Below, piece after piece: positions 23,896 to 34,884 of a DNA stretch of 64,000 bases. Within the stretch, counting starts at the first letter, position 1, and every line of letters begins with the position of its first letter. A program made the position numbers and the translations under genes. Origin of the DNA: Laccaria trichodermophora (Eukaryota; Basidiomycota; Agaricomycetes; Agaricales; Hydnangiaceae); assembly GCA_018417955.1 (NCBI GenBank), contig JACTVC010000010.1:632763-696762 (forward strand), given 5' to 3'. The notes beneath the pieces were generated by a model. The model saw only the letters and a program-made list of their open reading frames with translations. It had not been told where the DNA came from and searched no databases.

Positions 23896-26800
23896 TCAGT
23901 TCCCGTGCCCATCTGTTTCATGATCAAGTGCGTGGTATGGATATAAAAGGGTCGAGTTCATCTTGGGCGAGACGACTTCGAATTGTGAAACGTCAAAGCT
24001 GGGACGCGTTTCTTGCGAGGATCGAGACGAAGTCATTGATCTGGATGGTGATGACGACCTTGTGCCAAGGGAGCGTTGTCTTTCCGGTGGAGAATTCGAT
24101 GAGTCGGTCGATGACGTCGTTAATCTTGATCTCGTCGACTGGCGATGGTCTGCGGATGGAGGCCCATTCTTACCATTGACAAAGTGGTCTGGTATCTGTG
24201 GACTGGGTGGCAAATCGGGAGACGTGACTGATGTCCTCGAGGATGCAATAATGCTTGGCCTTCGTCCCCCAGCACGAGGGGGTCCGTTTTGATGTTCAAT
24301 ACTTGAGCGAGATTCGGCAACGGGTGGAGCCGCGTTCCCTGACGATGATGATTTCCACGACTTCAGTATAGACTTTCGGACGACCCTGTCCTTGTCTGGC
24401 ATAGGTGGAAGTGGGGGTGGTGACGCAGGTCGTGGTGACTGTCTGATGGGCCGAATGGGATATGGGGATTCCTGATCAAAGTGTAAACGATCAAGATTTG
24501 AACCAGTTCTGCTGGGCAGCATTTGTGTGGGTACGATTGGGGAAGCTTTGTTCCCGTTGAAATTTCTACTCTGAAAGGGGACAGAGAGTTGCTGCGGTGG
24601 TTGAGGTGGAGGAGCTAATTGATCCTGAGAAATACGTGGGGGCAAGGGTAAATCCTGGGACGAGCGGGGCTGTTGTATATGCAAATGGTCTTGAGAAGGG
24701 TGTGGATGATGAGAAGGTGGTGGCGGCTGAGGGGAGAAGCGTCCAAATAACGGGGTTGGTGGAAGTGCAGGAACATCAGGAAACTCCTGGTACTCTTGTG
24801 AGGGACGCTCCGGTCGCTGAGGTGGAGGTTGAGGTGATGCCCTGCCCGAGGACGGTGCTGATGACGCTGGGACTGAGGGGGGCGCCTTGTCTTTGTCTTT
24901 GTTACTACTCTTTCTCCACAACTTCTTGATGCTTTTCACAGACATGAGTGTTGCCCTATTTGAGGATTTCGCAGTATTGCCGGGCTCCTCAGAAGTAATT
25001 GAGTCAGCGGAAAATCGGCTGGTTGTCCCTGAACGAGCGCGTCCTTGGACCTGTGGTGGTGGTTCTACGTCTTCTATTACGGTACCAAGAGGCACCGGTT
25101 CACGGCCCATGTTAACAAATTCCCATTGGTTTGCTGACAGCCGTGAGCCTCCCGCCATATCCGGTGTAGAAGGATATCTGCCAAAAGGATCGGGAGACAG
25201 GGGAATGACTGGCGACGATGTAGAAGAGTCTGCGCTGCGTGCAGATTGTGGGGGATACAAAGATTGTTCCTCCTCGAGCTCTCGCCTGCGAAACTCTGAT
25301 TCCGCCGAAGGCTGATCTGTAGGTACTCGATGAACATATGACCTAGGGGCAGACGTTGTGATGCCATTGACAGCCAATTGAGGAGGCGAAGGGGGTCCAT
25401 TCACTGGAGCTGAACCTTGCTCAGGCTTCTCTTTGATCGATGAAAATGGGACAGCTGGCCATGAAGCATTCCTTACCAGACTTATTAGAGGGAAGCATAT
25501 AGTATGATTGAGAGCGACTCACGAAGGAGGTGATGGTGGGTCAGGATGCTTGGGCAATCGCGGAGACGCAGGGAAGAAATCAGAGTTTCGCGTGTTCCCT
25601 CCGGGAGATAACGTCAGGGAAGGTGCCTTTGGGGAGAATGTCGCTGAGTGGAAACTTTGATTATGTTCTTCTTCAAGATCAGCCTTTAGGATTCTAGGAG
25701 ATAGCTGCGCTAGTGTCTATAAGTAGACATCAGAATGAACCTGACGTTTAGAAATGGAAAGACGTGCCCGTTCGATCTCGTCCAATTGGGCCCTCATTAG
25801 ATACTGACTTCGACGCCGATCATGAGGGTCGCTGTCGTCGAACTACATTTTGATGTAAGATCTCAGGGATTAGTCTCAGGGAATGGTGCTCACATCCTCG
25901 CTAGGGTCCAAACCTAGATCAAGGTCACCAAAGACTGTACCACCCCTCTTTACCGACTCTGCCGGACTCCGCACACGGGTAGCATACTCATCAAACTCTT
26001 CCTCGAGATCATGATCCGAAATTTCTGGGGAAGAGCTTTCTAAATATGCGAGATTAGTATCGCTGCCTGAGCTCTCCAGAACGGGCGTGGGCTCTTGTAG
26101 GATGGTGGGCTCGTTTTGAGGGGCTAAAACCAAAGGAGGTGGGACATGTCTGCGGCTAGAGCTTTGAGTGGAAGGCGATGACGACCGCTTCTGGTTCAGT
26201 TGAGGGGAACCAGGCATAGAGATAGCGAGATTGGGTCGAGACATCTGCTCCAACAACGCCTCAACTTCATCCTCCTCCCTTCCAGCAATGCGGTCATCTT
26301 CCAGGTCGGATATGGTAGATAAATCTGCTCCTGTGAAAGCTAAATTGGTGATATTCGGATTGGAATCACGCGTGTTATGGTTACTTTCGCTGTGTATGTC
26401 TGCCCATGTATCAGGATCGCTCCCAAACACATCTTCCAGCGGATCCTTTCCGCCTATCAACGATGAAACTCGCGCAGTTGCATCCTCGGCAACATCTTCA
26501 TCTTCCTCATCCTCTTGATCTGACGCTTCTGGCAACGGTTCGTATGCATCGTCTACGACCTCTTCTTCTGTATTATCGTTTGCGAGCGACGCATTCAATG
26601 AGATGGGGCTGGCAGTCTGTTTCCTGCCAATCAGCAAACGAATCTGTGGCGTCCGTCCGTGACTTTCTTCGTCATCCTGGCTTTTACTTCTCTCGTCACT
26701 TGCCCTGCTTCCCGCTCGTTTCGCGTGATTGGCTTTTCTACTCCTTAACCAAGGTTCGTACCACCCAGCTCTACGACGGTCAATGTCAAATTCGACCTTG

Positions 26801-27762
26801 GCCAAAATAGGTATCAAGGATGGGGAGTGTAAGCCAGGTAGGTCAAAAGAGTCCGCACGAACAGCAGAACCTCCAACAGACGTGTCTGGAGTCCCGGGCT
26901 CGTCGGACATGGACGAAGGGGGAGCTGATTTTGAACTTGAGCGGATGTCTGACGCTGAAGATGGCGTTGATGGTGCTGGCGTGAAGGGATAGGTAGGTTG
27001 TGGTTGGATTGGTTCCACCCCACCTGGCGAGGACAAGAAAGGTCGCAAATGGCCTGCATTTTCTTGCGGGAGATATGGGGTTGATCGGGCTCCGACTCCC
27101 AGTCCTAGCAAACGAGGATTCAAATTTGGGGAGGGCAACAACGCCTCCTCTCGTTGTTCTTCTCGAAGAACTCGAGCCAAAATGTGTTTCCAAATGTCTT
27201 CGGAAAGTCGTGGCCCAGGCTCCTCGGTTGGGGCGACCCCTGGAGACGTTGGTTGAAACTGGGTTGTAGTCACCAGGTAGAGGATCAGGCCGACGGTGCT
27301 TGGCAATGCATACTCCTTTGCGATTGCGCCTAGTTGGGCTTGAAAATTGGAATATAGAGGCACCATGGTTCCACGTCGAAATTGGGTGTGGTATCCTGAG
27401 GCACTTGCTGGTGGTGGTGTCATGTCAGAATCATCATCTAAGGCGTCAGAATCATGGGGAAGATGCAAGGGGGGAATGACATGAAGCATAAATTTTGAGG
27501 TAGACGGAGAATAGAAGCCAACGGATGAAGTTGCCGTTGAGGGAGTTGGAGAGCGTCTGAAGGGGGTTGGGGAACGTCGGAAGTGATCCATTGGCCCAGA
27601 TGAATCTGAAAACGAGCGAGACAAGGAGAAAGCATTGGCTGGGACGGGGGTTGATACGCCCAATGCATTGGCAAGCTTTGCGAGTCGATGGGGCGGCAAC
27701 GGTGATTTTGGTGGACGCCATGTTGGGGATAGGGCTGCATCTGGGTTGGCAGAGAGAGTCAT
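23896..27762 (-). CDS. Large low-complexity fungal protein of unknown function
   Basis: Exons (minus) 27762-25894, 25842-25764, 25709-25523, 25480-23896; 1,239 aa. I do not recognise a named domain. The N-terminal half has a conserved-looking core (FMLHVIPPLHLPHD; FQAQLGAIAKEYALPSTVGLILYLVTT; LSEDIWKHILARVLREEQ; PILAKVEFDIDRRRAGWYEPWLRSRK) among Ser/Pro-rich linkers. A charged middle (FDDSDPHDRRRSQYLMRAQLDEIERA) is probably helical. The C-terminal exon is Pro/Ser/Gln-rich, with one basic patch (KSIKKLWRKSSNKDKDK). No signal peptide or membrane segment. The ATG at 27762 is the first in frame; the open frame further upstream begins with GTG. The third intron is ambiguous: a usual 54-nt form (25763-25710) or a 24-nt form. 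Very low-complexity sequence suggests a scaffold or cortical regulatory protein, but that is a guess. Confidence 0.75.
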
Positions 27763-28055
27763 GACAGTGTTCTTGATAGCCGTCGTGAACGTCGGACGTC
27801 GATTGGCATGAGCGTTGGACGCGACGAGCAAGTGCCAACTATTGTAGGGGTGAGAAAGTTGAGTAAACTCCGATCTTGGGTTGTGCGTTGAGCGCGTCGT
27901 ACAAAGCGTTGTCACCAAACACTGACGCTCTTGCAGTGATCTTGTTTTCTAGTTTTTTATCCTTTGTGTCCTTGTTTCTTTCTCTTTTCTTCTCTTTCTT
28001 CTCTTTCACGACAACAGCCACGACAATCCTCTCCTCACGAATTCACGTTGTACCC
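27763..28055. promoter_or_regulatory. Divergent promoter, 293 bp
   Basis: Separates the large unknown gene (minus) from the first bHLH gene (plus). A long CT-rich tract at about 27965-28015 lies 40-90 bp before the bHLH ATG, typical of fungal promoters with pyrimidine-rich initiation regions. Confidence 0.55.
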
Positions 28056-29139
28056 ATGGACCAACAGCAACACCATCCTTTGGGTGACGATCACAGTCCT
28101 ATAGCCCCTCCTTATTTCTACACGCAGGAGCAGGACCCTTCCTATAACATCTCCTACAATCCCCAGATGAGTTCCTATTCAGTACCTCAACACGCCCCCC
28201 AGCCGCGTGCGTATTTTTTTCTCTTCATTACCTCGTGTCTTTTTCATCCGATAATCCTCTTTCTATTCAGGTCAAATGGATATTCACCAGCAAGGAATTC
28301 AGCAGTATCACAACCTCTCGTTGATTAACCCCCATCAATACCAACCTGCAGGCGTGTATAACTCATCGCCGCCTCATGGTTCCCTGCCCCTAGCTGGCTC
28401 TCCCCCTCCCCCTTCACCCGATCTTATGTACGATCCCTTGTCGCCCCCTGTCTCTGGATCAGACACATCGGCAGACGGAATATACCACCATTCAAACAGC
28501 AGTGGTGCAAACTCCCCCTCTTCTTCACGAGGCAACAGTCTAGTTCATCGGCACACCCGTTATAACCCTACTCCTTCCCCTACCAGCTCAGCCGGACGCC
28601 GACGTGGCCGATCTCACGATTCTGACGACGACGACGGAATGGGTGTTACATTTGTCGAGAACCTTGCTCACACTAGAAAAGAGGCTACCCGGAGGCAGCG
28701 GATTGAAGCAGAGCAGCGTCGGAGAGACGAATTACGCGATGGTTATGCGAAAATGAAAGATGTTCTCCCCGTTTCAAATCAAAAGAGTAGCAAAGTATCT
28801 CTGCTGGAACGAGGTAAGGGTCTTCTATATTACCTTGGCTTAACCTCTCATCGTCTCCTCCATGTAGCTACCAACCATATTCTAGCACTCGAGAAAGCCA
28901 ATAAAGAGATGCAAGCCCGCATCGCTACTCTGGAGCAGGAAATGCAGAGGCTTCGAGCCATTAACGAGAAGATTTCACTCGGCTCAAACGACACGCCGTC
29001 GCCTAGAACATTTGATGGCAATAGACCCTTGTCGCCCCCACCTGACGCTCCTGTAGCAGGTCATTCTCTAGCCTCCGTCAGAGGCCAGGAACCACCCTCG
29101 GAGCATTCAAGTCCATCAGCGTCAGAAGGCGGGTTCTGA
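28056..29139 (+). CDS. bHLH transcription factor, paralogue A
   Basis: Exons 28056-28206, 28271-28813, 28868-29139; 321 aa. A Gln/Pro/Tyr/Ser-rich N-terminal half is followed by a basic helix-loop-helix at about residues 210-275. The basic region (TRRQRIEAEQRRRDELRDGY) has the E and R pattern for E-box contact. The loop reads PVSNQKSSKVSLLER. Helix 2 (THILALEKANKEM in outline) runs into a leucine-bearing coiled coil (ARIATLEQEMQRLRAINEK). The intron 28814-28867 lies in phase 1 right after the S-L-L-E-R of the loop/helix-2 boundary. A second gene with the same motif and the same intron position lies at 33838. Presumed nuclear dimeric regulator; targets unknown. Confidence 0.92.
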
Positions 29140-31777
29140 TCTACCTGTGCCCCATGCAACATCTACTTTACACTTCATCCTTCCTCGTCACTTGCTTTCC
29201 TCTTCTTTTTTGCTTTGCAGTTTCACATGCGCAATTCTCTTATTTCTCTGCGACATGCACTTTTGGGGAATGGTACCTGTTATTATTTTGCGAGGGTGGA
29301 CGCCTGGGATCCCGTTCAGCGACACGCGTCGCCGCAGTGTCCCTCGTCTCGACCCCCGTGAGAGGACTGCCGGTTTGGTTGTCGTAGGCTGGATTGCAAG
29401 GACATTCGAAGCGTGTTTGATGCCAAGGTCACCTGCCATCTCGTTGATCGATCGAAAAACCCTCGAAGGCAACGGGTTCTCTGGAGAATCCAATCCTTGT
29501 CGATACTTCTAGCTCATTGATCCCTTGGGCCACGTTTTTTCCTATTTTTTTTTCCTTCTTTTTTTGCACAACCCGCAACTGCGCCCTCCAACGTCCAGTC
29601 AATCTATCGCCGTCCACCAGGCTGATGAAGAGAACGATGGATATCTGAACAAGGCTTTTTCAATCACGAAAATCCATGGAGAGCATGATTCACGGTCCTC
29701 CATAGATGGAGCGCATGATAACTCATGATTCTTGATGAACCAGACACGACTACTATTGGCACGGGATCGATGGCGCAAAAGCAGTCTGTGTCCAGCCACA
29801 TTTGCCGGCTGCTCTGCCGTCCTGTCGATATTTTGGCAACAAGCGCTGGCGTCTCTTGATGGGACGTTGGCGAAGCGGGGACATTTTTAAGCCGTGCTTA
29901 ATGACGAGGATTAGACGGACGCTGAATATATGGTCGCCCATTTATCTGGCCTTTCCCCAACGGTTCCATTGGATGTTACCACTCGTAGTTTAGATACCGA
30001 TTTCTATAAATATCCTAACAACACCGTTCTCTTCACGACAAACGGGCAAGCTTTCAAGAACCCGTTGCACTTAAGGCGTCGTTTGACATCGATAAACAAT
30101 CCAATGTCCGCAAAATTCGGCCAAGTATCGATGGATGTAAAATTCCCGCTACACGTGTATGGCATACTGAAAGCAAAGATTGTTTCTGGCTGTCTTGAGC
30201 GAAGTGATATATAGTTACAGATAGCGGAAATTTCAAGACGTTCGACTCGGAAGATCTTGGGATGTCGCAGCGGGCGTTATGAAGGAACGTTTTGAAGTGA
30301 ATTTGAATTCTATCACATGGATGATATCGATTTCGAACAAGACCAAGTGAGCAGGAGATGTCGTAAAACACGTCCATCAACTCGATCGCCAGGATACTAC
30401 TTACGCTGATGAAACAAGACGCCCTGAACTTTTACAGTACTAGTGGGAGGGAAGTAGTGAAATCCACAAATGGTATGCGTATCAGAGCCTCGTTGTAACC
30501 GCCTGTTCATCGTTCGGCAACTTTTCACGACCCGAGTGTGACCTCTGCCCAAACCAACGCATGTTGCGCAGGGTATATACTTTGGGCTACCCCGTGAAGC
30601 CATACTCCAGCGCAGCACAAGAAAGCCGCGCGCCGCGGTCTTGACGAGAACAAGAACCATTATTCAGACTGTAGCCCGAGCGCTATTGTCGGGTGCCTGT
30701 GGTCCGCATAAACATCAACGCCGGATAGATCCCAGGCGGGCTGTGCGCGGCTGTCAAGGATCACCATAATCAGTGTCAACTTGTGCGCTAATCCTCCGCC
30801 ACCAAATGAATGCAATGTCAGGTGCCGACCAGAAAGGGCGAAAACGGAGCCAATTCATAAGTTCAGCACAGGTGGGGGAGATATGAAATCTGATCAGGGA
30901 GGATCGGCATAAAGAATATAGGGTTAGAGTTGGCGACGATAGCCACTGGGAAAGGATTGCGCTGACGAAGCAGGACCGACCCAGATCCACGGGGTTGGGC
31001 TGGAGCATGATTCCAGATTGATTTGATAAGACAGGAAATGACTCGGTCGTTTTGTTGACATACGAGAGAGCCAGAGGGGAAGTAGCGTAAGTACACAAAT
31101 CGGTCCTGCCTCGAGGTGAAATATGAGAAAAGTGGGATTTTCCCCCTGAACTTGCTCAAGCAGATGCGTTCCGCCCAATGTTTCGACAAGTAAAAGTCCA
31201 TTCTTCGTCACAGACTGTCGCTAGAGTAAGCCACGGCGTTGTGCGGAGGCGCCCAGCTGTGTTTAGTCAAGAGAATTCCTTGTGATAGGACCAACAGCAC
31301 ACCCTGAAACCAACTCGGTTCTTGTGACCATTCAGTGGGTAAAACATACGAGTAGACGCACCGCGTACTCCGATAAAGCCTGTCGGAGTCCCTACAGATT
31401 GCAGGTCAATGCGCGTTTCAAATTTCCTTGCATCGACGAAGCAAGACTTCCCAGTCGGGAAGCGATTCCTGGACAAGTTATGAAAACATGATGAAACAGT
31501 GGAGAAAGTTGTACCAAGCAAGAGTCGAATACAGGAGGAGGAGATAATTTTAGGACGCGACTTGTGACGTCGAAATACGTCACGACGCCCCAGTCACAAC
31601 GTCACCGTGATCACATCCCGCCTCCTCGCATCAAGACCACCGCCAACGCCCACCGCTGCACGCCCTGGCTACGAATTAACGCCCACGAACGACTCGGATT
31701 ACCCCTAGCCAACGCTTAAAGCGCCTCACACTCACTTACCCACACCTGCGATACCCATTTAAGTACTATCCGACACA
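29140..31777. other. Intergenic, 2.6 kb
   Basis: The longest gene-free stretch. Its ORFs are short, on both strands, and resemble nothing I know; I found no chain of spliceable exons. The first 400 bp, T-rich, should be the bHLH 3' UTR. A cluster of CRE-like sites lies at 31565-31606 (listed separately). It could hide a non-coding RNA or decayed repeat, but nothing specific is visible. Confidence 0.5.
31565..31606. promoter_or_regulatory. Cluster of CRE-like (ATF/CREB) sites
   Basis: Three TGACGTC/ACGTCAC-type motifs fall within about 42 bp: TGACGTCG at about 31565, TACGTCAC at about 31576 and AACGTCAC at about 31599. They lie 170-215 bp upstream of the ATG of the membrane protein gene at 31778. 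bZIP proteins of the ATF/CREB class bind such sites; use here is inferred. Confidence 0.4.
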
Positions 31778-32805
31778 ATGTGGTGCGTTCATACTCAATC
31801 ATATCTGCATGTTGAGGTCAATCTTTGGTCAATCATTAGGTGTGACAACTGTCTTCTGGTCATGCCTCTTGTAAGTTATGGTTCCAAATGGTTTGAGTAA
31901 GCCCTTATACATTCTTCCTATCCAGAGGGGGGGTGCAATTGCCTGGGCCGTTGTGATCGCTGTAAGGCTATCTCAATACCAATTTTAGCCCCCAAACCTG
32001 CTGACCTTGCGCAGGCATATAGCTTGGCTGGAGGAATATTCCTTCTCGTGGATGGCCAGTACATATTCTTCTTTTTCCCTGAATGGTGAATACGCTCTCC
32101 TGTTGCGCCGCACATCAATGATTAAAACATTCCAGGCAAATATACGGTGGCATCGGCATTGGAGTAGCAGTTTCATCGATTCTGACTATGTTTGCGCTCT
32201 CCAACGTCTGTTTCACTAAGACCCTTCACCTTGGAACTCCCGGACTGATCCTATCAATAGCGATCGTACATCTGGACTCGAGTTGTGAAGTTTCTTTGGC
32301 CATTTATCATCGTGATTTGTGCCATTAGGGCTATCATCATGATCGTGCAGCTTCAGAGAAAGTGCGTTTCCATTCTGCGTTGCGAATTTTCATTGATTAA
32401 ATTACTTCCCCTGTTTTCTCCAGTCAAGACAAGATCACATGGGAATGTAATAACGGGGGTCAGCAATGGAGCGATGCAGCTGTGGCAGAGTCTCAGACGA
32501 CCTCTACGGGAAGTCTTCCGAGCACCTTTTGTGCCGCGGGATTCTCCAGCCTAAATGTTGCTTTTATTATTTCGCTTCTCGTGGACCTCGTGTTCCAGGT
32601 TAGTTGCTTGACTTGTTCGGCCTCTTGCTCGCTCAAAACTCCGTTCCGTACAAGCTTTACATGTTCTTTTTGACTTGGAGATTCTCTAAGCGGTTGGAGC
32701 ATTACGCTAATATGAAGGGCCCGTTCCACGGAGGTGAGCGCCACCTTGTGACCCTTTTGTTTGAAGGAAGATCGTGACGCAAAGTTTGCAGGATACTACG
32801 CATAG
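31778..32805 (+). CDS. Four-helix integral membrane protein, nine tiny exons
   Basis: Exons 31778-31782, 31840-31870, 31926-31961, 32015-32085, 32136-32205, 32261-32361, 32424-32598, 32655-32733, 32792-32805; 193 aa. No single frame is long, so it is easily missed, yet all eight introns are GT-AG, 50-62 nt long and in phase. The product has four hydrophobic segments: AIAWAVVIAAYSLAGGIFLL, GGIGIGVAVSSILTMFAL, FLWPFIIVICAIRAIIMIV, and SLNVAFIISLLVDLVFQLYM. A polar loop with two Cys (WECNNGGQ; STFCAAG) lies between helices 3 and 4. It starts MWCDNC and ends GYYA. The layout recalls small fungal tetraspan proteins, but I recognise no named family. The first coding exon holds only ATGTG. Confidence 0.8.
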
Positions 32806-33837
32806 GCACCGGGTGTTCTGCTCCTAAGTAGTCTCGGACTGTTTCTCGATCTTCCATTACCGCTTCTATACTCACTTGGGACACCCCTCACGATTTGTAC
32901 GACATTACGACCTTTATGATGCTTTATCTTTGCTCCTTTAATGATGACTTACTGTTTGATGACATTCTGAATAGCGAGCGCCTGTAATCGATATAGTGGG
33001 ACCGCTTTGTACCCATAAGGACAGAACTTTGTCGAGAAAAAAAGGTGCGCAGCTGATCGGACCAAAAGAGAATAGTAGTAGAAATCCGTAGGATTAAAAA
33101 AACGTTCCGCCTGGACAGACAGGCACCAGGAATTGTCACATTGTGATGATGAGATATACCCAGATATACCCGGTCAAGACAAGATCCCTGCTTGAATCCC
33201 ATCCTGACCGAACACTCTCTGTTCGGGAACCGGATCTTGATGTGCGGCTTTTATAACAAGGATGTTTTCGGTGTTTCGGAACGAGAGAAAGATGGAACAG
33301 GATAACAGTGACGGTCAAGGAAGCAATTGATTTATAGATGAAGAGTCATCGTTGGGAAATGGAACAGAGGGGGACAGGAAGAATGAGATGGGCAAGGGTA
33401 TTAGCGTGGATTCGCATGCATTCACAGTTCGTTCTGTCACCACTGGGGTTATTTCCGCCAGTGGCGTAAGAGAACAGGAATTGGGACAAAAGTCAGAATT
33501 AGAATGAGCAAGGAAAACGCCTCGTGTCCGGCGCCAAGAACCCGGCTAGGGTGGCTTGACTATTATATAGACCTCAGTTGTCATTCCCACTCTGTTCCTT
33601 ATCCCTTCTTCTCCGACTCTCCTCCCCCTTCCCGCCCTTTTCTCTCTTCTTCTCCTGTCCGTTTTCTTTTCTTTGCAGTCACCACCCCAACGAGCCCTGT
33701 TGTTCTCCAGGTACTCCTTGTTCACCCGCCCTGTCTACCACCTTTTGTTCTAACGCCATTCTAATTTAGCTCGCCTTATTTTCGTTCTCATTTATTTCAT
33801 CGTCTGCTCAGCTCTCTAGTCGCACCTGTTCCCCGCA
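32806..33837. promoter_or_regulatory. Upstream region of bHLH paralogue B, 1.03 kb
   Basis: No coding signal. A TATA-like ATTATATAG lies at about 33563-33571, followed by a strongly CT-rich stretch (33590-33680), about 150-270 bp before the bHLH ATG. This looks like a long regulated promoter and 5' UTR. Confidence 0.45.
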
Positions 33838-34884
33838 ATGTCTTCCCAACTGCTTTCCATGGATTTTGATCACAACAAGACCCCCTCCTACATGGAGCCA
33901 CTCGACGCTTCATTCTCTTACATGGACAGTGGTCTCGACTATCTCCAGTATCCTCCTCAGTCTCCCTCTTTTGGTGTAACCATTGGTCGTCAGTTTTCAG
34001 CCATCTCACATTGTTACATTGCATCTGACTTTGTTTTTCATCAGTTCCCCCGTCGGCTTCCCCTCAGGCGTTCAACTCTTTGAACCTCTCCGGCGGTCTC
34101 GGAGATTACACCTACTCGTCACCCGCTTTCAGCGCGTCATCCCCTGCCCGTCCATACACCCCACCCGATGGTGCTGCCATTTCCCCTCCGTCGCTCACTT
34201 ACCCCTTGAGCGCTGGTGAGCTGTCCTCCGATGGCATGGCCTCTGGCAGACATAGCCGTGGGAGCGGATCGCACTCACCCCCCGCCACCATTCCCTATCC
34301 CGCGACCGTTCCCAGGTCGCATCGCTTCAACCCGATCGTCGCACCCACGACTCGGGCCAGCGTTAGGGCACACAGGCGGAGATCAAGCAGGAGCAATGAA
34401 GAAAGTGACGAAGAGGACGACGACTTCCAGCCACCCAACCTCTCAGCTGGAGGTGCAGACTCGTAGGTTTAATTTCCCTCTGATATCACCTATTCTTACC
34501 CATCATCTTTTTAGGCGCCGCGAGACCATTCGCAAGCAGCGCATCGAATCGGAACAAAGGAGACGAGATGAGCTCAGGGACGGCTACGCCCGCCTGAAGG
34601 ATACCCTTCCTGCGTCCAACCAGAAATCCAGCAAGGTTTCTTTGCTCGACCGAGGTTTGTTTATCTTTTCTCCTTCACATTCTCTTGCTGACAATTGTAC
34701 AGCAACTGGACACATTAGGTATCTCGAGACCGTCAAAGAGCAGTTGGAACTCCGACTTAAATCCGCCGAAGCGGAGGTTCACCGACTTCGCAACGTCAAC
34801 GAGGCGTTGATGCTCGGCACCGCGAACCAACGCGCGCACAATTCCGCGAGCGCGTCGGCTCTCGTCAGCGCGCCGTCCTTCTGA
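33838..34884 (+). CDS. bHLH transcription factor, paralogue B
   Basis: Exons 33838-33973, 34045-34462, 34515-34654, 34703-34884; 291 aa. A Ser/Pro/Tyr-rich N-terminus and an acidic stretch (NEESDEEDDDF) precede the bHLH at about residues 187-245. The basic region (RRRETIRKQRIESEQ) runs into RRRDELRDGYARLKD. The loop is PASNQKSSKVSLLDR, and helix 2 (HIRYLETVKEQLE) continues as a coiled coil (LRLKSAEAEVHRLRNVNEAL). It matches paralogue A almost residue for residue through the loop. The phase-1 intron 34655-34702 sits at the same point after SLLDR. An extra intron (34463-34514) cuts just before the basic region. Nuclear dimeric regulator by family. Confidence 0.92.

Noticed and set aside
24597..25315. 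Plus-strand ORFs of 110 and 142 codons
   Set aside because: Antisense to the Ser/Pro-rich exon of the large minus-strand gene; such composition keeps the opposite frame open.
29147..29512. 121-codon ORF after the first bHLH gene
   Set aside because: Begins within a few bases of the bHLH stop, is T-rich and low-complexity, and looks like 3' UTR.
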